Shown here: positions 38,379-46,228 of the stretch, one piece after another | Numbering within the stretch: the first letter of the stretch is position 1 | Layout of the letters: each line of letters opens with the position of its first letter | Origin: Planctomycetota bacterium | GTDB lineage: Bacteria > Planctomycetota > Planctomycetia > Pirellulales > Pirellulaceae | DNA length: 64,000 nt | NCBI GenBank assembly: GCA_014381825.1 | Contig: JACNKX010000119.1 | Location: forward strand, 54,226 to 118,225 | Reading direction: 5' to 3' | Notes under the pieces: generated by a model | The model's database searches: none | The model's input: the letters and a program-made list of their open reading frames with translations, nothing else | What the model was told of the DNA's origin: nothing | Made by a program: the position numbers and the translations under genes

Positions 38379-39593
38379 CTAAGGCAACCGGCCAACGACG
38401 GAAAGCGCCTCAGCAAATTCACCCATCGTCGCAAATCGGTCGTTCGCTTCTTTCGCGAGTGCGCGCAAACAGATTTGATCGATTGCAACGTCCAATCCGG
38501 GACACAACTCGGACGGATGCACCGGCAATTCGAGCTCGATCTTGTTGGCAACTTCGATGAAGTTCTCGCCACCGAACGGCGGGGCGGCAGTAAGCATCTC
38601 GTAGAGCGTGACGCCAAGACTATAGATATCGCTCGTTGGTCCAACTTCATCCAATCGCCCAGTCACTTGTTCGGGCGACATGTAGCGTAGCGTTCCGATG
38701 AGTTGCTGATCTAACGTGACGCGAGCCGAATTCTCCATCGAGGCTAAACCAAAATCCATGATGATCGGCGTGCCGCGCTGATTGACAATGATGTTCGACG
38801 GCTTGATGTCTCGATGAATCACGCCTTGCAGATGGCACTCATCAAGAGCTAACGCGACATCGCGAACAATCTGACACGCTTCGAGGAGTTCAATCCGGCC
38901 ACCTTCATGAGTCATCGCTTCGAGCGTCGGCCCAGCGACATATGCCATTGCGATGAAGTCCTGTCCACGAACTTCACCGATATCGTAAACCGGACAGATA
39001 TTCGGATGATCGATCGCTGCCGCAGCGCGGGCTTCGCGATAGAAGCGAGCTCGCAAACCACTTTCGACGGCATCTGTCGAAAACTTCGGCAACTTTAAGG
39101 CGACAGGGCGATCGAGCCGCGTGTCACGCGCCAGATAAACAACGCCCATCGCGCCTTGGCCAATCTGATCAACGACCAGATAACGACCGAACCGCTTGCC
39201 TTTACCAGTCCGCTCCGCCTCGACGGCCTCGCTTTCCGGCACGCGCATTCCCGCGAAAGTCGATCCGGCTGAAGGAAACTCGACCGTGTCCGTGACTCCC
39301 GAACCTCCCGACGCAATATCAAGGTGCTTCGCGAACAACTTCGTCAGTGCGTCGGAGCAGGTTGGAAAACGGGTGATGAAGTCATCCGATTGAAGTTCTT
39401 CACCCTGCTCTTCGCGGAGACAAAACTCTTGGAAGGCAACTTCTGCCAGGACGTTCGGGTCCAACGCGAGAGCCGGCAGTTGCTTGACAATCGTCTCAAC
39501 GCGAACACACTTTCCACTCTTCCAAGATTCGCGACGTTTCGCGCGAATTTGATCCCAAAGCTCTCGGGGTGTGGTGTGCTTTGCGGGGGTCAT
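38379..39593 (-). CDS. Hanks-type Ser/Thr protein kinase
   Basis: 404 residues. Residues about 10-95 are an N-terminal module (VAFQEFCLREEQGEELQSDD, then FITRFPTCSDALTKLF) similar to that of the TPR kinase at 20016. The kinase domain (about 140-400) shows GQGAMGVVYLA, Lys in PVALKLP, catalytic loop IHRDIKPSNIIV, DFG in IIMDFGLAS and GTLRYMSPEQ. No membrane segment or extracellular part is present, so it should be soluble. It is the first gene of the minus-strand signalling operon. The next kinase starts 30 bases after its stop. Its substrates are unknown, but the FHA-PP2C phosphatase at the other end of the cluster could read or erase its marks. Confidence 0.94.
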   Translation of the reverse strand: MTPAKHTTPRELWDQIRAKRRESWKSGKCVRVETIVKQLPALALDPNVLAEVAFQEFCLREEQGEELQSDDFITRFPTCSDALTKLFAKHLDIASGGSGVTDTVEFPSAGSTFAGMRVPESEAVEAERTGKGKRFGRYLVVDQIGQGAMGVVYLARDTRLDRPVALKLPKFSTDAVESGLRARFYREARAAAAIDHPNICPVYDIGEVRGQDFIAMAYVAGPTLEAMTHEGGRIELLEACQIVRDVALALDECHLQGVIHRDIKPSNIIVNQRGTPIIMDFGLASMENSARVTLDQQLIGTLRYMSPEQVTGRLDEVGPTSDIYSLGVTLYEMLTAAPPFGGENFIEVANKIELELPVHPSELCPGLDVAIDQICLRALAKEANDRFATMGEFAEALSVVGRLP

Positions 39594-39613
39594 CCCAAAG
39601 TTCCCTCACGGTT

Positions 39614-41455
39614 GTGTTACACAAGCCGCCGCCCCCCCGACTGCCCGAGCAAGTATCGCTTCGCCTGCCCCAGAATGCAAGCGCAACATCCTTCGGTGGT
39701 ACCATCGGATTATCGCCGCTAGATACCATTCCGGACGAGCCCGCAGGGCAGTTGCTCGCCATTTGGCACCGCGCTACACTGTACGCAGTCATCGTGGGGA
39801 CGCTTTCATACTGGGGAGCCATGTACGTCTTCGAGAATCCGGTTCTACAGCGAGAATTGCTGGTTAATCTGCGGATGCCACGCGGTTTTGTACTGCTATT
39901 CTTATATCAAGCGTTGCTCGCAACCGTTGTTTACTTTGCTTGGCCACAAGATTCCCGGCTCGACCTGACTGAGAATCCGTCCGACGCCCGCAAACTGGTC
40001 GACATGTTCTTTCTGGGGCAGTACATCCTGGCTTCGATGATGGCTCCCAGCTTTGCGGCCGGTACGATCACTGGCGAAAAGGAACGCAAAACCTACGAGA
40101 TGCTGCTGGCCAGCCCTTTGCGCCCCGGGGCCATCGTGATTGGAAAAATGGTGGCCTCGTTGACCCATCTCGCGGTGCTTGTCTTCGCTTCGTTACCCAT
40201 CGTGATGCTGTGCCTCCCGCTCGGAGGCGTTTCGCTGTATGAAGTGTTGGCGGCCTATCTTGGACTCATCATTTCAGTGATCACCTTTGGCGCGATTAGT
40301 GTTGCGTGCAGCAGCTTCTTCAAACGGACGTCCGCGTCGCTTGTCGTGTCCTACTTACTAATCCTCCCGCTGGCGTTGATCGGCGTACTTACGTGGTGGT
40401 TGCTCTCCGATTTCGGCCCGTTGAGACTTTTACTTACCGTCACTGTCTTTCCGATTATGGGACTCGCGATTTGTGTCGCGTTACTAGCGAACACTTCTTC
40501 GCGACTGCTGCACCCGCCGGATGTCGGCAGCGAGGGGAACGAAGTGGTTGACCTCGAAGTTGAAGCGCAGGAGGCGGTCGGCCTAGTCATTCAGAGAGAT
40601 CAGTTTCCGGATCGACTGTTCGCGCCGGGCAAACGAGACGACTTGTTGGAAGATGGCAATAATCCCGTCTACGACAAAGAGATTCGCAGTGAGATCTTTA
40701 GCCAAGGTACGTTGATGCTGCGGCTGGTGATCCAAGTCAGCATGGTGCTGGCGATTCCGCTGATGGCAGTATGCCTCTATATCTGGTCTCAATATGCGGC
40801 GTGGTATATCAGCTATGTCGTTCTGTTCAACGTTCTGGTCGGCCCCGTGTTTTCTGCCGGTAGTGTGACGAGCGAGCGCGAACGCGAGACGTTGGATCTT
40901 CTGTTGACCACGACGATCACTCCGTGGCAGATTCTGTCGGGCAAGCTCATCGCTGGATTGCGCGTGTCGACCGTGTTGACGATGTTTCTGCTGTGGCCAG
41001 TGCTGTTAGCATGCTTGATGGTGTCGTCGTATTGGACGAACCTACACTGCGTAGCAGGTTACCTTTCGATCGTTCTGCTGACTTGCGTCACGACGGCGAC
41101 TATCGCGTTGTTCTGCTCGGTCTTATTCCAGAAGACGTCGACGAGCTTGATGTGCTCCTATCTGGTGATCATCGTTCTGTTCTGCGTGCCGTTGGCCGTA
41201 AATTTCTTCGCAACGGTGTTTTACTCGTCACATCCTGCGACCGAGTACGTCGAGTGGGCAGGCGTCACGAGTCCGTTCGCAGCTTCGTTCGCAATACCGC
41301 TCGACATGGATTTGGTCCCAGGAGACAACGACGAGGCGGTAAAAGGCAATTGGCCGCTATTTGGTGCTTATGGAGGCTTCACGGTCGCGATGAACCTGAT
41401 CTTGCTATCGATCATGGTCTGGCTGTTCAACAGTCGATGGCGAGTTGCGACGTGA
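39614..41455 (+). CDS. ABC-2 type transporter permease, duplicated halves, no ATPase nearby
   Basis: About 613 residues if the GTG at 39614 is used. Start choice is weak: no clear ribosome site is seen, the frame runs further upstream into the start of the divergent kinase gene, and no ATG occurs before the first membrane helix. The protein has two similar halves. Each carries several membrane helices and a conserved ABC-2 cytosolic loop: AGTITGEKERKTYEMLLASP in the first, and AGSVTSERERETLDLLLTTT in the second. This is an internal duplication of the ABC-2 membrane domain, typical of export permeases. An ATP-binding partner is expected but is not encoded in the window. The 3' end faces a 27-base-arm hairpin. 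Confidence 0.85.
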   Translation: MLHKPPPPRLPEQVSLRLPQNASATSFGGTIGLSPLDTIPDEPAGQLLAIWHRATLYAVIVGTLSYWGAMYVFENPVLQRELLVNLRMPRGFVLLFLYQALLATVVYFAWPQDSRLDLTENPSDARKLVDMFFLGQYILASMMAPSFAAGTITGEKERKTYEMLLASPLRPGAIVIGKMVASLTHLAVLVFASLPIVMLCLPLGGVSLYEVLAAYLGLIISVITFGAISVACSSFFKRTSASLVVSYLLILPLALIGVLTWWLLSDFGPLRLLLTVTVFPIMGLAICVALLANTSSRLLHPPDVGSEGNEVVDLEVEAQEAVGLVIQRDQFPDRLFAPGKRDDLLEDGNNPVYDKEIRSEIFSQGTLMLRLVIQVSMVLAIPLMAVCLYIWSQYAAWYISYVVLFNVLVGPVFSAGSVTSERERETLDLLLTTTITPWQILSGKLIAGLRVSTVLTMFLLWPVLLACLMVSSYWTNLHCVAGYLSIVLLTCVTTATIALFCSVLFQKTSTSLMCSYLVIIVLFCVPLAVNFFATVFYSSHPATEYVEWAGVTSPFAASFAIPLDMDLVPGDNDEAVKGNWPLFGAYGGFTVAMNLILLSIMVWLFNSRWRVAT

Positions 41456-41474
41456 GCGCGGTCGAGCATTCCGT

Positions 41475-41542
41475 GTCGGGTGTCGGCGTCAGCCGCACCA
41501 TCAGAATTGAGCAATATGGTGCGGCTGACGCCGACACCCGAC
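41475..41542. terminator. perfect 27-base inverted repeat between convergent genes
   Basis: Left arm 41475-41501 and right arm 41516-41542 are exact reverse complements with a 14-base loop. The hairpin starts 20 bases after the permease stop (41455) and ends 5 bases before the stop of the convergent gene at 41547. No T-tract follows on either strand, so it is not a classical intrinsic terminator. Placement and perfection fit a bidirectional transcription barrier or a palindromic element. Confidence 0.7.
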
Positions 41543-41546
41543 GGTT

Positions 41547-42035
41547 TCACTTTGTGATCGATTCGAGCATATCATCAAGCACGCTTCTATCATCTTCCAT
41601 GAAAATCAGTCGATCACCTTCGTGGATCGCATAGTCGAACTCCGGAAGCACCATTTTCGCCTTGCGGTCATACTGGATATTGATCTTGTGATAACCATGC
41701 CCATCGGGTCGAGGACGCCACAACTCGATCTTTACTCGACCAAAGTGCTTCCTCGCGTTTGATTGCGTTAGGACACCTTGGACATACGTTGCGTCGTCGG
41801 TCAACGGTCGCTTGAACTTTTGCGACTCGTTGTTTGCTCCGCGCATCTCGACGACAAACGAGGGAACGTCAGGTGGTGGTGCCAGTTCCGAGCTCGCGAA
41901 CTCTGGGCTCTTTGACCTTTGAGCGGCTTGGTCGCCGCTGACGGCGAATATTTCCCCGAGGCTCGGAGTCAGCGTTGTGCAACCGGTGGTTGCCAAGCAA
42001 CCCAGAGAGATGAACAGGAGGTGACGGCGATGCAT
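41547..42035 (-). CDS. putative lipoprotein of unknown function
   Basis: 162 residues from ATG 42035, preferred because GGAG lies nine bases before it; an ATG at 42050 is also possible. The N-terminus HRRHLLFISLGCLATTGC has a positively charged start, a hydrophobic core and a Cys in LATTGC. That is a plausible but weak lipobox. The remainder is small and soluble, with a beta-rich C-terminal half (VKIELWRPRPDGHGYHKINI, then FDYAIHEGDRLIFMEDD) that recalls SLBB/beta-grasp modules of polysaccharide export proteins. That resemblance is not strong. It is co-oriented with, and 124 bases downstream of, the diguanylate cyclase. Confidence 0.65.
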   Translation of the reverse strand: MHRRHLLFISLGCLATTGCTTLTPSLGEIFAVSGDQAAQRSKSPEFASSELAPPPDVPSFVVEMRGANNESQKFKRPLTDDATYVQGVLTQSNARKHFGRVKIELWRPRPDGHGYHKINIQYDRKAKMVLPEFDYAIHEGDRLIFMEDDRSVLDDMLESITK

Positions 42036-42173
42036 TTTCTGTTGCTCCATTCATGGAAAGAATGAACGCCAGACCCAGACGCCTCCCTAGTCTGCGCAAT
42101 CGTTAATGCCGGAATCATCGGCATTGCCGACTATGAAGTTGAGACGAAGTGAAAAGAAATCGAGAAGTAGACC

Positions 42174-43025
42174 TTACTGCGTGCTAGCGACCGTTCGATT
42201 CCGCCCTCTGACTTTGCCCGCTCGGAGATTGTTGTCCGCGACAGCGAAGAGCGTCTCCGAATCGTCGTGCTGATTCTGAATCGCAAAACCTGCGGTTGCA
42301 GTCACAACAACGGCTCCAGCTTCTTTGAGTGCCGATGCGATGCTCGAACGAATTCGTTCGACGACCGCTTCTGCTCGTTCGACCGAGATATTCGCGAGCA
42401 ACGCGCCAAACTCATCCCCACCAATACGGGCAACGAGATCTCCCGATCTCACACTTGCCTTGAGAGCGATCCCCGTCTGTCGTAATACTTCGTCAGCCGC
42501 CGCATAGCCGTGCGCCGTGTTTACTTCTTTGAAATGATCCAAGTCGAACAGCGCTAAGCAAACACCTTCGCTTTCGCCACAAGCGTGTTGCATACGGCGA
42601 GCCAATTCCGAATTCCAGGCGCGGCGATTCGCGAGTCCGGTCAAAGCATCGAGCTCGGCAAGTTCTGTCAGTTTCTGTTGCGTCTGCTGACTCGCCGCAC
42701 GCTCGCGCCGAAGTTGAACGATTTCGAACAACAAGCCGCAAGCGAGTTGCAATTCACGCTCGGTTGGCTCATCGGGCATCGCGACATCGGCTGCCAGATT
42801 GCCCCCGATACCAATGACTCCATGAATCCCAGAAGCACCCTCGCCCAAAGAATTGACTTCGATTTGGCTCTGGCAGTCGGCAATGAAGATATCGATCGAC
42901 GAACGATTCGCGGCCAAATCCGCTCCATGAATCACCTTGCATGTGAATCCAGAGAGTAGTTCTTTCCAACGTCGCTCCCGCTGTGGCGACTCGCTCAACA
43001 GCACAATGATGGGCCTATCTGCCAT
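42174..43025 (-). CDS. diguanylate cyclase (GGDEF) with degenerate receiver-like N-terminus
   Basis: 283 residues. The GGDEF domain is about 120-280, with the signature G202-G-D-E-F206 intact and ALTGLANRRAW at its start, so c-di-GMP synthesis is expected. An inhibitory I-site R193-x-x-D196 lies five residues before the signature, suggesting product feedback. Residues about 5-105 look like a reduced receiver fold (IIVLLSESPQRERRWKELLS ... IDIFIADC). They lack a clear acidic pair, so regulation by phosphorylation is uncertain. It is divergent from the aspartate carbamoyltransferase and points toward the signalling island. Confidence 0.92.
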   Translation of the reverse strand: MADRPIIVLLSESPQRERRWKELLSGFTCKVIHGADLAANRSSIDIFIADCQSQIEVNSLGEGASGIHGVIGIGGNLAADVAMPDEPTERELQLACGLLFEIVQLRRERAASQQTQQKLTELAELDALTGLANRRAWNSELARRMQHACGESEGVCLALFDLDHFKEVNTAHGYAAADEVLRQTGIALKASVRSGDLVARIGGDEFGALLANISVERAEAVVERIRSSIASALKEAGAVVVTATAGFAIQNQHDDSETLFAVADNNLRAGKVRGRNRTVASTQ

Positions 43026-43143
43026 GATTCGTTACCGTCCGCAACGCGGCTTGTGACACCGTTGCGCGGTGTTACAATCAACTGGGATACAATCAGCGGG
43101 AACTAAGCTGATCACGCCTCTCCGAAGATTTGAGTCGCTGCAC

Positions 43144-44616
43144 ATGACGCGTAGCCTTGTTTCGATTGAAGACCTTGATAACGACGAAATCGAGGCGATT
43201 TTTGAACTGGCCGATCGCTTCCTTGACGAAATGGCGACCACGGGCAAGCCGCACCGAGTTCGCGGTCGCCGAACGCTCGCCCGCGACTTCATTCTATCGA
43301 CTTTGTTCTACGAACCCAGCACGCGCACGCGTCTTTCATTCGAATCGGCGATGTTGCGGCTCGGCGGACAAGTCATCTCGTCCGCCGAAGTGACTTCGTC
43401 CTCGGCTTCAAAAGGCGAAACCATTGCCGATACTGTCCGAGTGGTAGAGAATTATTCAGACATCGTCGTCATCCGCCATTCTCATGAAGGAGCGGCTCAA
43501 GTTGCGACCGACTACACGGATCTACCGGTCATTAACGCGGGCGATGGCGGACACGAACATCCGACACAAACGCTGTGCGACCTGTACACGCTTCGTGCCG
43601 CGCATCGTCAGAAACAGAAGAACGCCGACCTCTCGTTCAAAGATGTCACCATTGAGTTGCGAGGCGACCTAAAGCATGGACGCACGGTCCACTCGTTGGT
43701 TTACGCATTGGCCCGTTTCGGCGCGAGGATCATTCCCTCGCACGCGCCCGGATGCGACTTGCCCGATCACGTCAAGCAGCGGTTGGCGCGCGACTACGGC
43801 TGCCTTTTACTCCGCAAGCAGGAAGTCGAAGATCTCTCCAGCGAAGATTTCCCCGAGTTTGTCTACGTCACTCCCGAAGGCCCTCATCAACGAACATTGT
43901 GGACGGGCGAGGAGGCCGACGTCTGGTTCAAGCTCAGTTTGGAACAACGTCAAAAGCTTCGCGAAATGAAAAGCGTCGACTTCTTCTACGCGACGAGGTT
44001 TCAAAAAGAGCGTCACGAGTCGGACAGTGCTGAGGAGTATCCAGCAATTGATGCCGCGATGATGAAGAATAAACGCTATCGACAAACGAAGGTGATGCAT
44101 CCGCTGCCCCGAGTCGACGAATTGAGCTACGACCTGGACGAGGACCCTCGTGGCGTCTACTTCAAGCAAGCCGCGTACGGCGTGCCCGTGCGGATGGCAT
44201 TGATCGCCAGCCTGCTGGAGCTGTTCCCAGCATTGCTGTCGCAAAGTCGCGAAACTCGCTACCCGCTCTACTCGAACGCTCAAGGCTTACGTTGCACAAA
44301 CGCCAAATGCGTGACGCGGCAGGAAAACGAGGCTCGCTACGTAATCCCCAAGTTCTGGATCGTCGACGAACAACCGCTGACAGTCCGTTGCGTCTACTGC
44401 GACTTTGAATACGAACCGCGAATTGTCAGCCGCAGCTCGACAAAGAAGTACACTGCAAACATCGGCGAGTGGAAAGAGATTTATGACCGCTCGCCGCGAG
44501 ACCTGATTCTATATCTGAATGAACAAGAAGCGATCGACGCCGGCCATCAATTACGACGCGGTAAAAAGCGAGCAACTGGCCGACCAAACGTATCGGAATC
44601 ATTGTCGGGCAGTTAA
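43144..44616 (+). CDS. pyrB: aspartate carbamoyltransferase with fused PyrI-type zinc domain
   Basis: 490 residues from ATG 43144. The catalytic chain (about 1-365) has carbamoyl-phosphate-binding S59-T-R-T-R63 (FYEPSTRTRLSFESA), HEHPTQTLCD (137-146), RGDLKHGRTVHSL (173-185) and HPLPRVDE (319-326). The last 110 residues hold C384-x4-C389 and C416-x2-C419, the four-Cys pattern of the zinc domain of the E. coli regulatory subunit PyrI, but without the nucleotide-binding allosteric domain. Fusions of this kind are known in Thermotoga-type enzymes. The zinc tail probably bridges catalytic trimers. The enzyme makes N-carbamoyl-aspartate in pyrimidine synthesis. An upstream GTG at 43069 would add 25 residues without family similarity. 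Confidence 0.92.
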   Translation: MTRSLVSIEDLDNDEIEAIFELADRFLDEMATTGKPHRVRGRRTLARDFILSTLFYEPSTRTRLSFESAMLRLGGQVISSAEVTSSSASKGETIADTVRVVENYSDIVVIRHSHEGAAQVATDYTDLPVINAGDGGHEHPTQTLCDLYTLRAAHRQKQKNADLSFKDVTIELRGDLKHGRTVHSLVYALARFGARIIPSHAPGCDLPDHVKQRLARDYGCLLLRKQEVEDLSSEDFPEFVYVTPEGPHQRTLWTGEEADVWFKLSLEQRQKLREMKSVDFFYATRFQKERHESDSAEEYPAIDAAMMKNKRYRQTKVMHPLPRVDELSYDLDEDPRGVYFKQAAYGVPVRMALIASLLELFPALLSQSRETRYPLYSNAQGLRCTNAKCVTRQENEARYVIPKFWIVDEQPLTVRCVYCDFEYEPRIVSRSSTKKYTANIGEWKEIYDRSPRDLILYLNEQEAIDAGHQLRRGKKRATGRPNVSESLSGS

Positions 44617-44666
44617 GTGCCGCACAGGTAAACTCGTTCGCATCTGAAACGCATGCCGTACTACAA

Positions 44667-44966
44667 TTGGCCGCTAACTGTCCACATTGTGGTGAATCGG
44701 TAGTGAACCGATCATTTCGTCTGGACAATAGGTACTGTTGAAATTGCGGCAAGTTGCGTTGCTCGGTCGAGCGACTCAACGACCTGACGCGCGGAAAGTT
44801 TGTCCTTGGTGGTATCGGTATCTCGGTAGGACTGCACCACTCGTTCGACGCGCCGTATATCTTATTGATCCCTTTGTTTCAACTTCCCCTAGTCCTTTTG
44901 TTGTGGCGTTTTTACACCCCGTTCGATGAGCAGAACGTGCCGCGTCAAACGATCGTGAAAGATTGA
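44667..44966 (+). pseudogene. small zinc-ribbon membrane protein interrupted by an in-frame TGA
   Basis: The plus-strand frame from about 44667 (a TTG) reads through CPHCGESVVN, then RYC, a TGA at 44739-44741, then NCGKLRCSVERLND. It continues to 44966 with two hydrophobic stretches (GKFVLGGIGISVGL and ILLIPLFQLPLVLLLW). Ignoring the stop, the Cys pattern is CxxC...CxxC, a treble-clef-type zinc ribbon, followed by two possible membrane helices. The residue at the stop lies inside the second CxxC; CGA or TGG to TGA would explain it. The start is not certain. It fills the 443-base gap between pyrB and the aminotransferase, which otherwise shows no gene. Confidence 0.45.
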
Positions 44967-45059
44967 CTGCGCCGGTTGATCTGGACGAGGACGTGACGCG
45001 AGAGCCCTTCAAGAACATCTCGCGCACGGGGACGTTCACACGGCGCAACATGTAGTGCC

Positions 45060-46166
45060 TTAGGGCTTAGCCAACTTGCGCAATACTTCGATGCCGCGTT
45101 CGATGACTCGATCATCGGCAGCGTACGAGATGCGAAAGTGTGTGTCATGCTGACTGAAAATGTTGCCCGGAATGATTAGCAGATTGTTCTCGATCGCTTT
45201 GGCAACAAACTCCGAACCTTTGCCCCGGGGGGCTCGCGGAAAAACGTAGAACGCTCCTCCCGGACGAGTCACTTCGTAATGATCGGACAGTCCGTCAACG
45301 AGCATATCCCGCTTCTTGCGATACTCCGTGACGTGCTGGCTAATATCTATTTCCATCGCAACCGCACCGGCCCACTGAGCTGGCTGCGGAGCGCACACAA
45401 AGGTGTATTGTTGCAGCTTGATCATCGTCTCGATCACTTCAGACGGACCATGCACGAAACCAAGCCGCCATCCGGTCATCGCGTGACTCTTGGACATGCC
45501 GTCGATAACGATCGTCTGGTCGTTGAACTTGGTCGGCGATGTAAACTCTTCATCGTAAATAAACGACCGATAAATTTCGTCCGAGACGAGCGCAAGATTC
45601 CGCTCGGCGGCCAGTTCAGCGAGGCCTCGAAGTTCTGCTTCTGTCGCTGTGACGCCGGTTGGATTGGCAGGGCTGTTGACCAAGATTGCCTTCGTCTTGG
45701 GTGTGATCGCGACCGCCACACGATCGAGATCGATACGAAAGTCTGGATACGTATCAATCATCACGGGCACGCCGCCCGCCAACTGGACCAGCGACGTGTA
45801 CATGACAAAGTAAGGATCGAAGATGATCACTTCATCGCCCGGATTGATCAACGACAACATGGTCAGCACCAGGCCGCCACTTGTACCGGAACTTACAAAG
45901 ACCTTTCGGTCAGACTGACCGTACTCGCCGTTGACCTGCTGCTGCAACTTATCGCGCAGAACAGGCATCCCCTGCGTCAATGCGTAGCCATTCTTTCCGG
46001 TCTGAATCGCATCAATGCACGCATTTTTGACCGGCTGCGGAACATCGAAGTCAGGCTGACCGATTGATAGGTTGATGGGATCCTTCAGCTGGGCGGCGAG
46101 GTCAAAGACCTTGCGAATTCCGCTGCTATCGAAGGCGCGAGTGCGGTCGGCGATCCAGGGATGCAT
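45060..46166 (-). CDS. class I/II pyridoxal-phosphate aminotransferase
   Basis: 368 residues. The fold-type I signature is clear: IGQPDFDVPQPV near residue 35, NSPANPTGVTAT (about 164-175), SDEIYRSFIYD and the PLP-binding lysine K226 in GMSKSHAMTGWRLGFVHG. The C-terminal FRISYAADD holds the substrate-carboxylate Arg. Similarity is to the aspartate/tyrosine/aromatic aminotransferase group. The exact amino donor cannot be fixed from sequence. Length is slightly short for the family but no core element is missing. It is cytoplasmic and lies 60 bases downstream of the hydrolase at 46229. Confidence 0.92.
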   Translation of the reverse strand: MHPWIADRTRAFDSSGIRKVFDLAAQLKDPINLSIGQPDFDVPQPVKNACIDAIQTGKNGYALTQGMPVLRDKLQQQVNGEYGQSDRKVFVSSGTSGGLVLTMLSLINPGDEVIIFDPYFVMYTSLVQLAGGVPVMIDTYPDFRIDLDRVAVAITPKTKAILVNSPANPTGVTATEAELRGLAELAAERNLALVSDEIYRSFIYDEEFTSPTKFNDQTIVIDGMSKSHAMTGWRLGFVHGPSEVIETMIKLQQYTFVCAPQPAQWAGAVAMEIDISQHVTEYRKKRDMLVDGLSDHYEVTRPGGAFYVFPRAPRGKGSEFVAKAIENNLLIIPGNIFSQHDTHFRISYAADDRVIERGIEVLRKLAKP

Positions 46167-46228
46167 AAGAAGGAGGAGGGTAGAAGGCTGAAGGAAGAAG
46201 AACGCTCAATCAAGAAGCGATCGTATTC

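Noticed and set aside
44739..44741. TGA as selenocysteine codon
   Set aside because: The codon sits at a non-Cys position inside a CxxC, no selenocysteine insertion element was evident, and no selenoprotein genes are in the window; a nonsense change is simpler.
45279..46067. Plus-strand open frame of 262 codons opposite the aminotransferase
   Set aside because: Antisense to a clear PLP enzyme; composition is rich in His, Arg and Asp as expected for a mirror frame.
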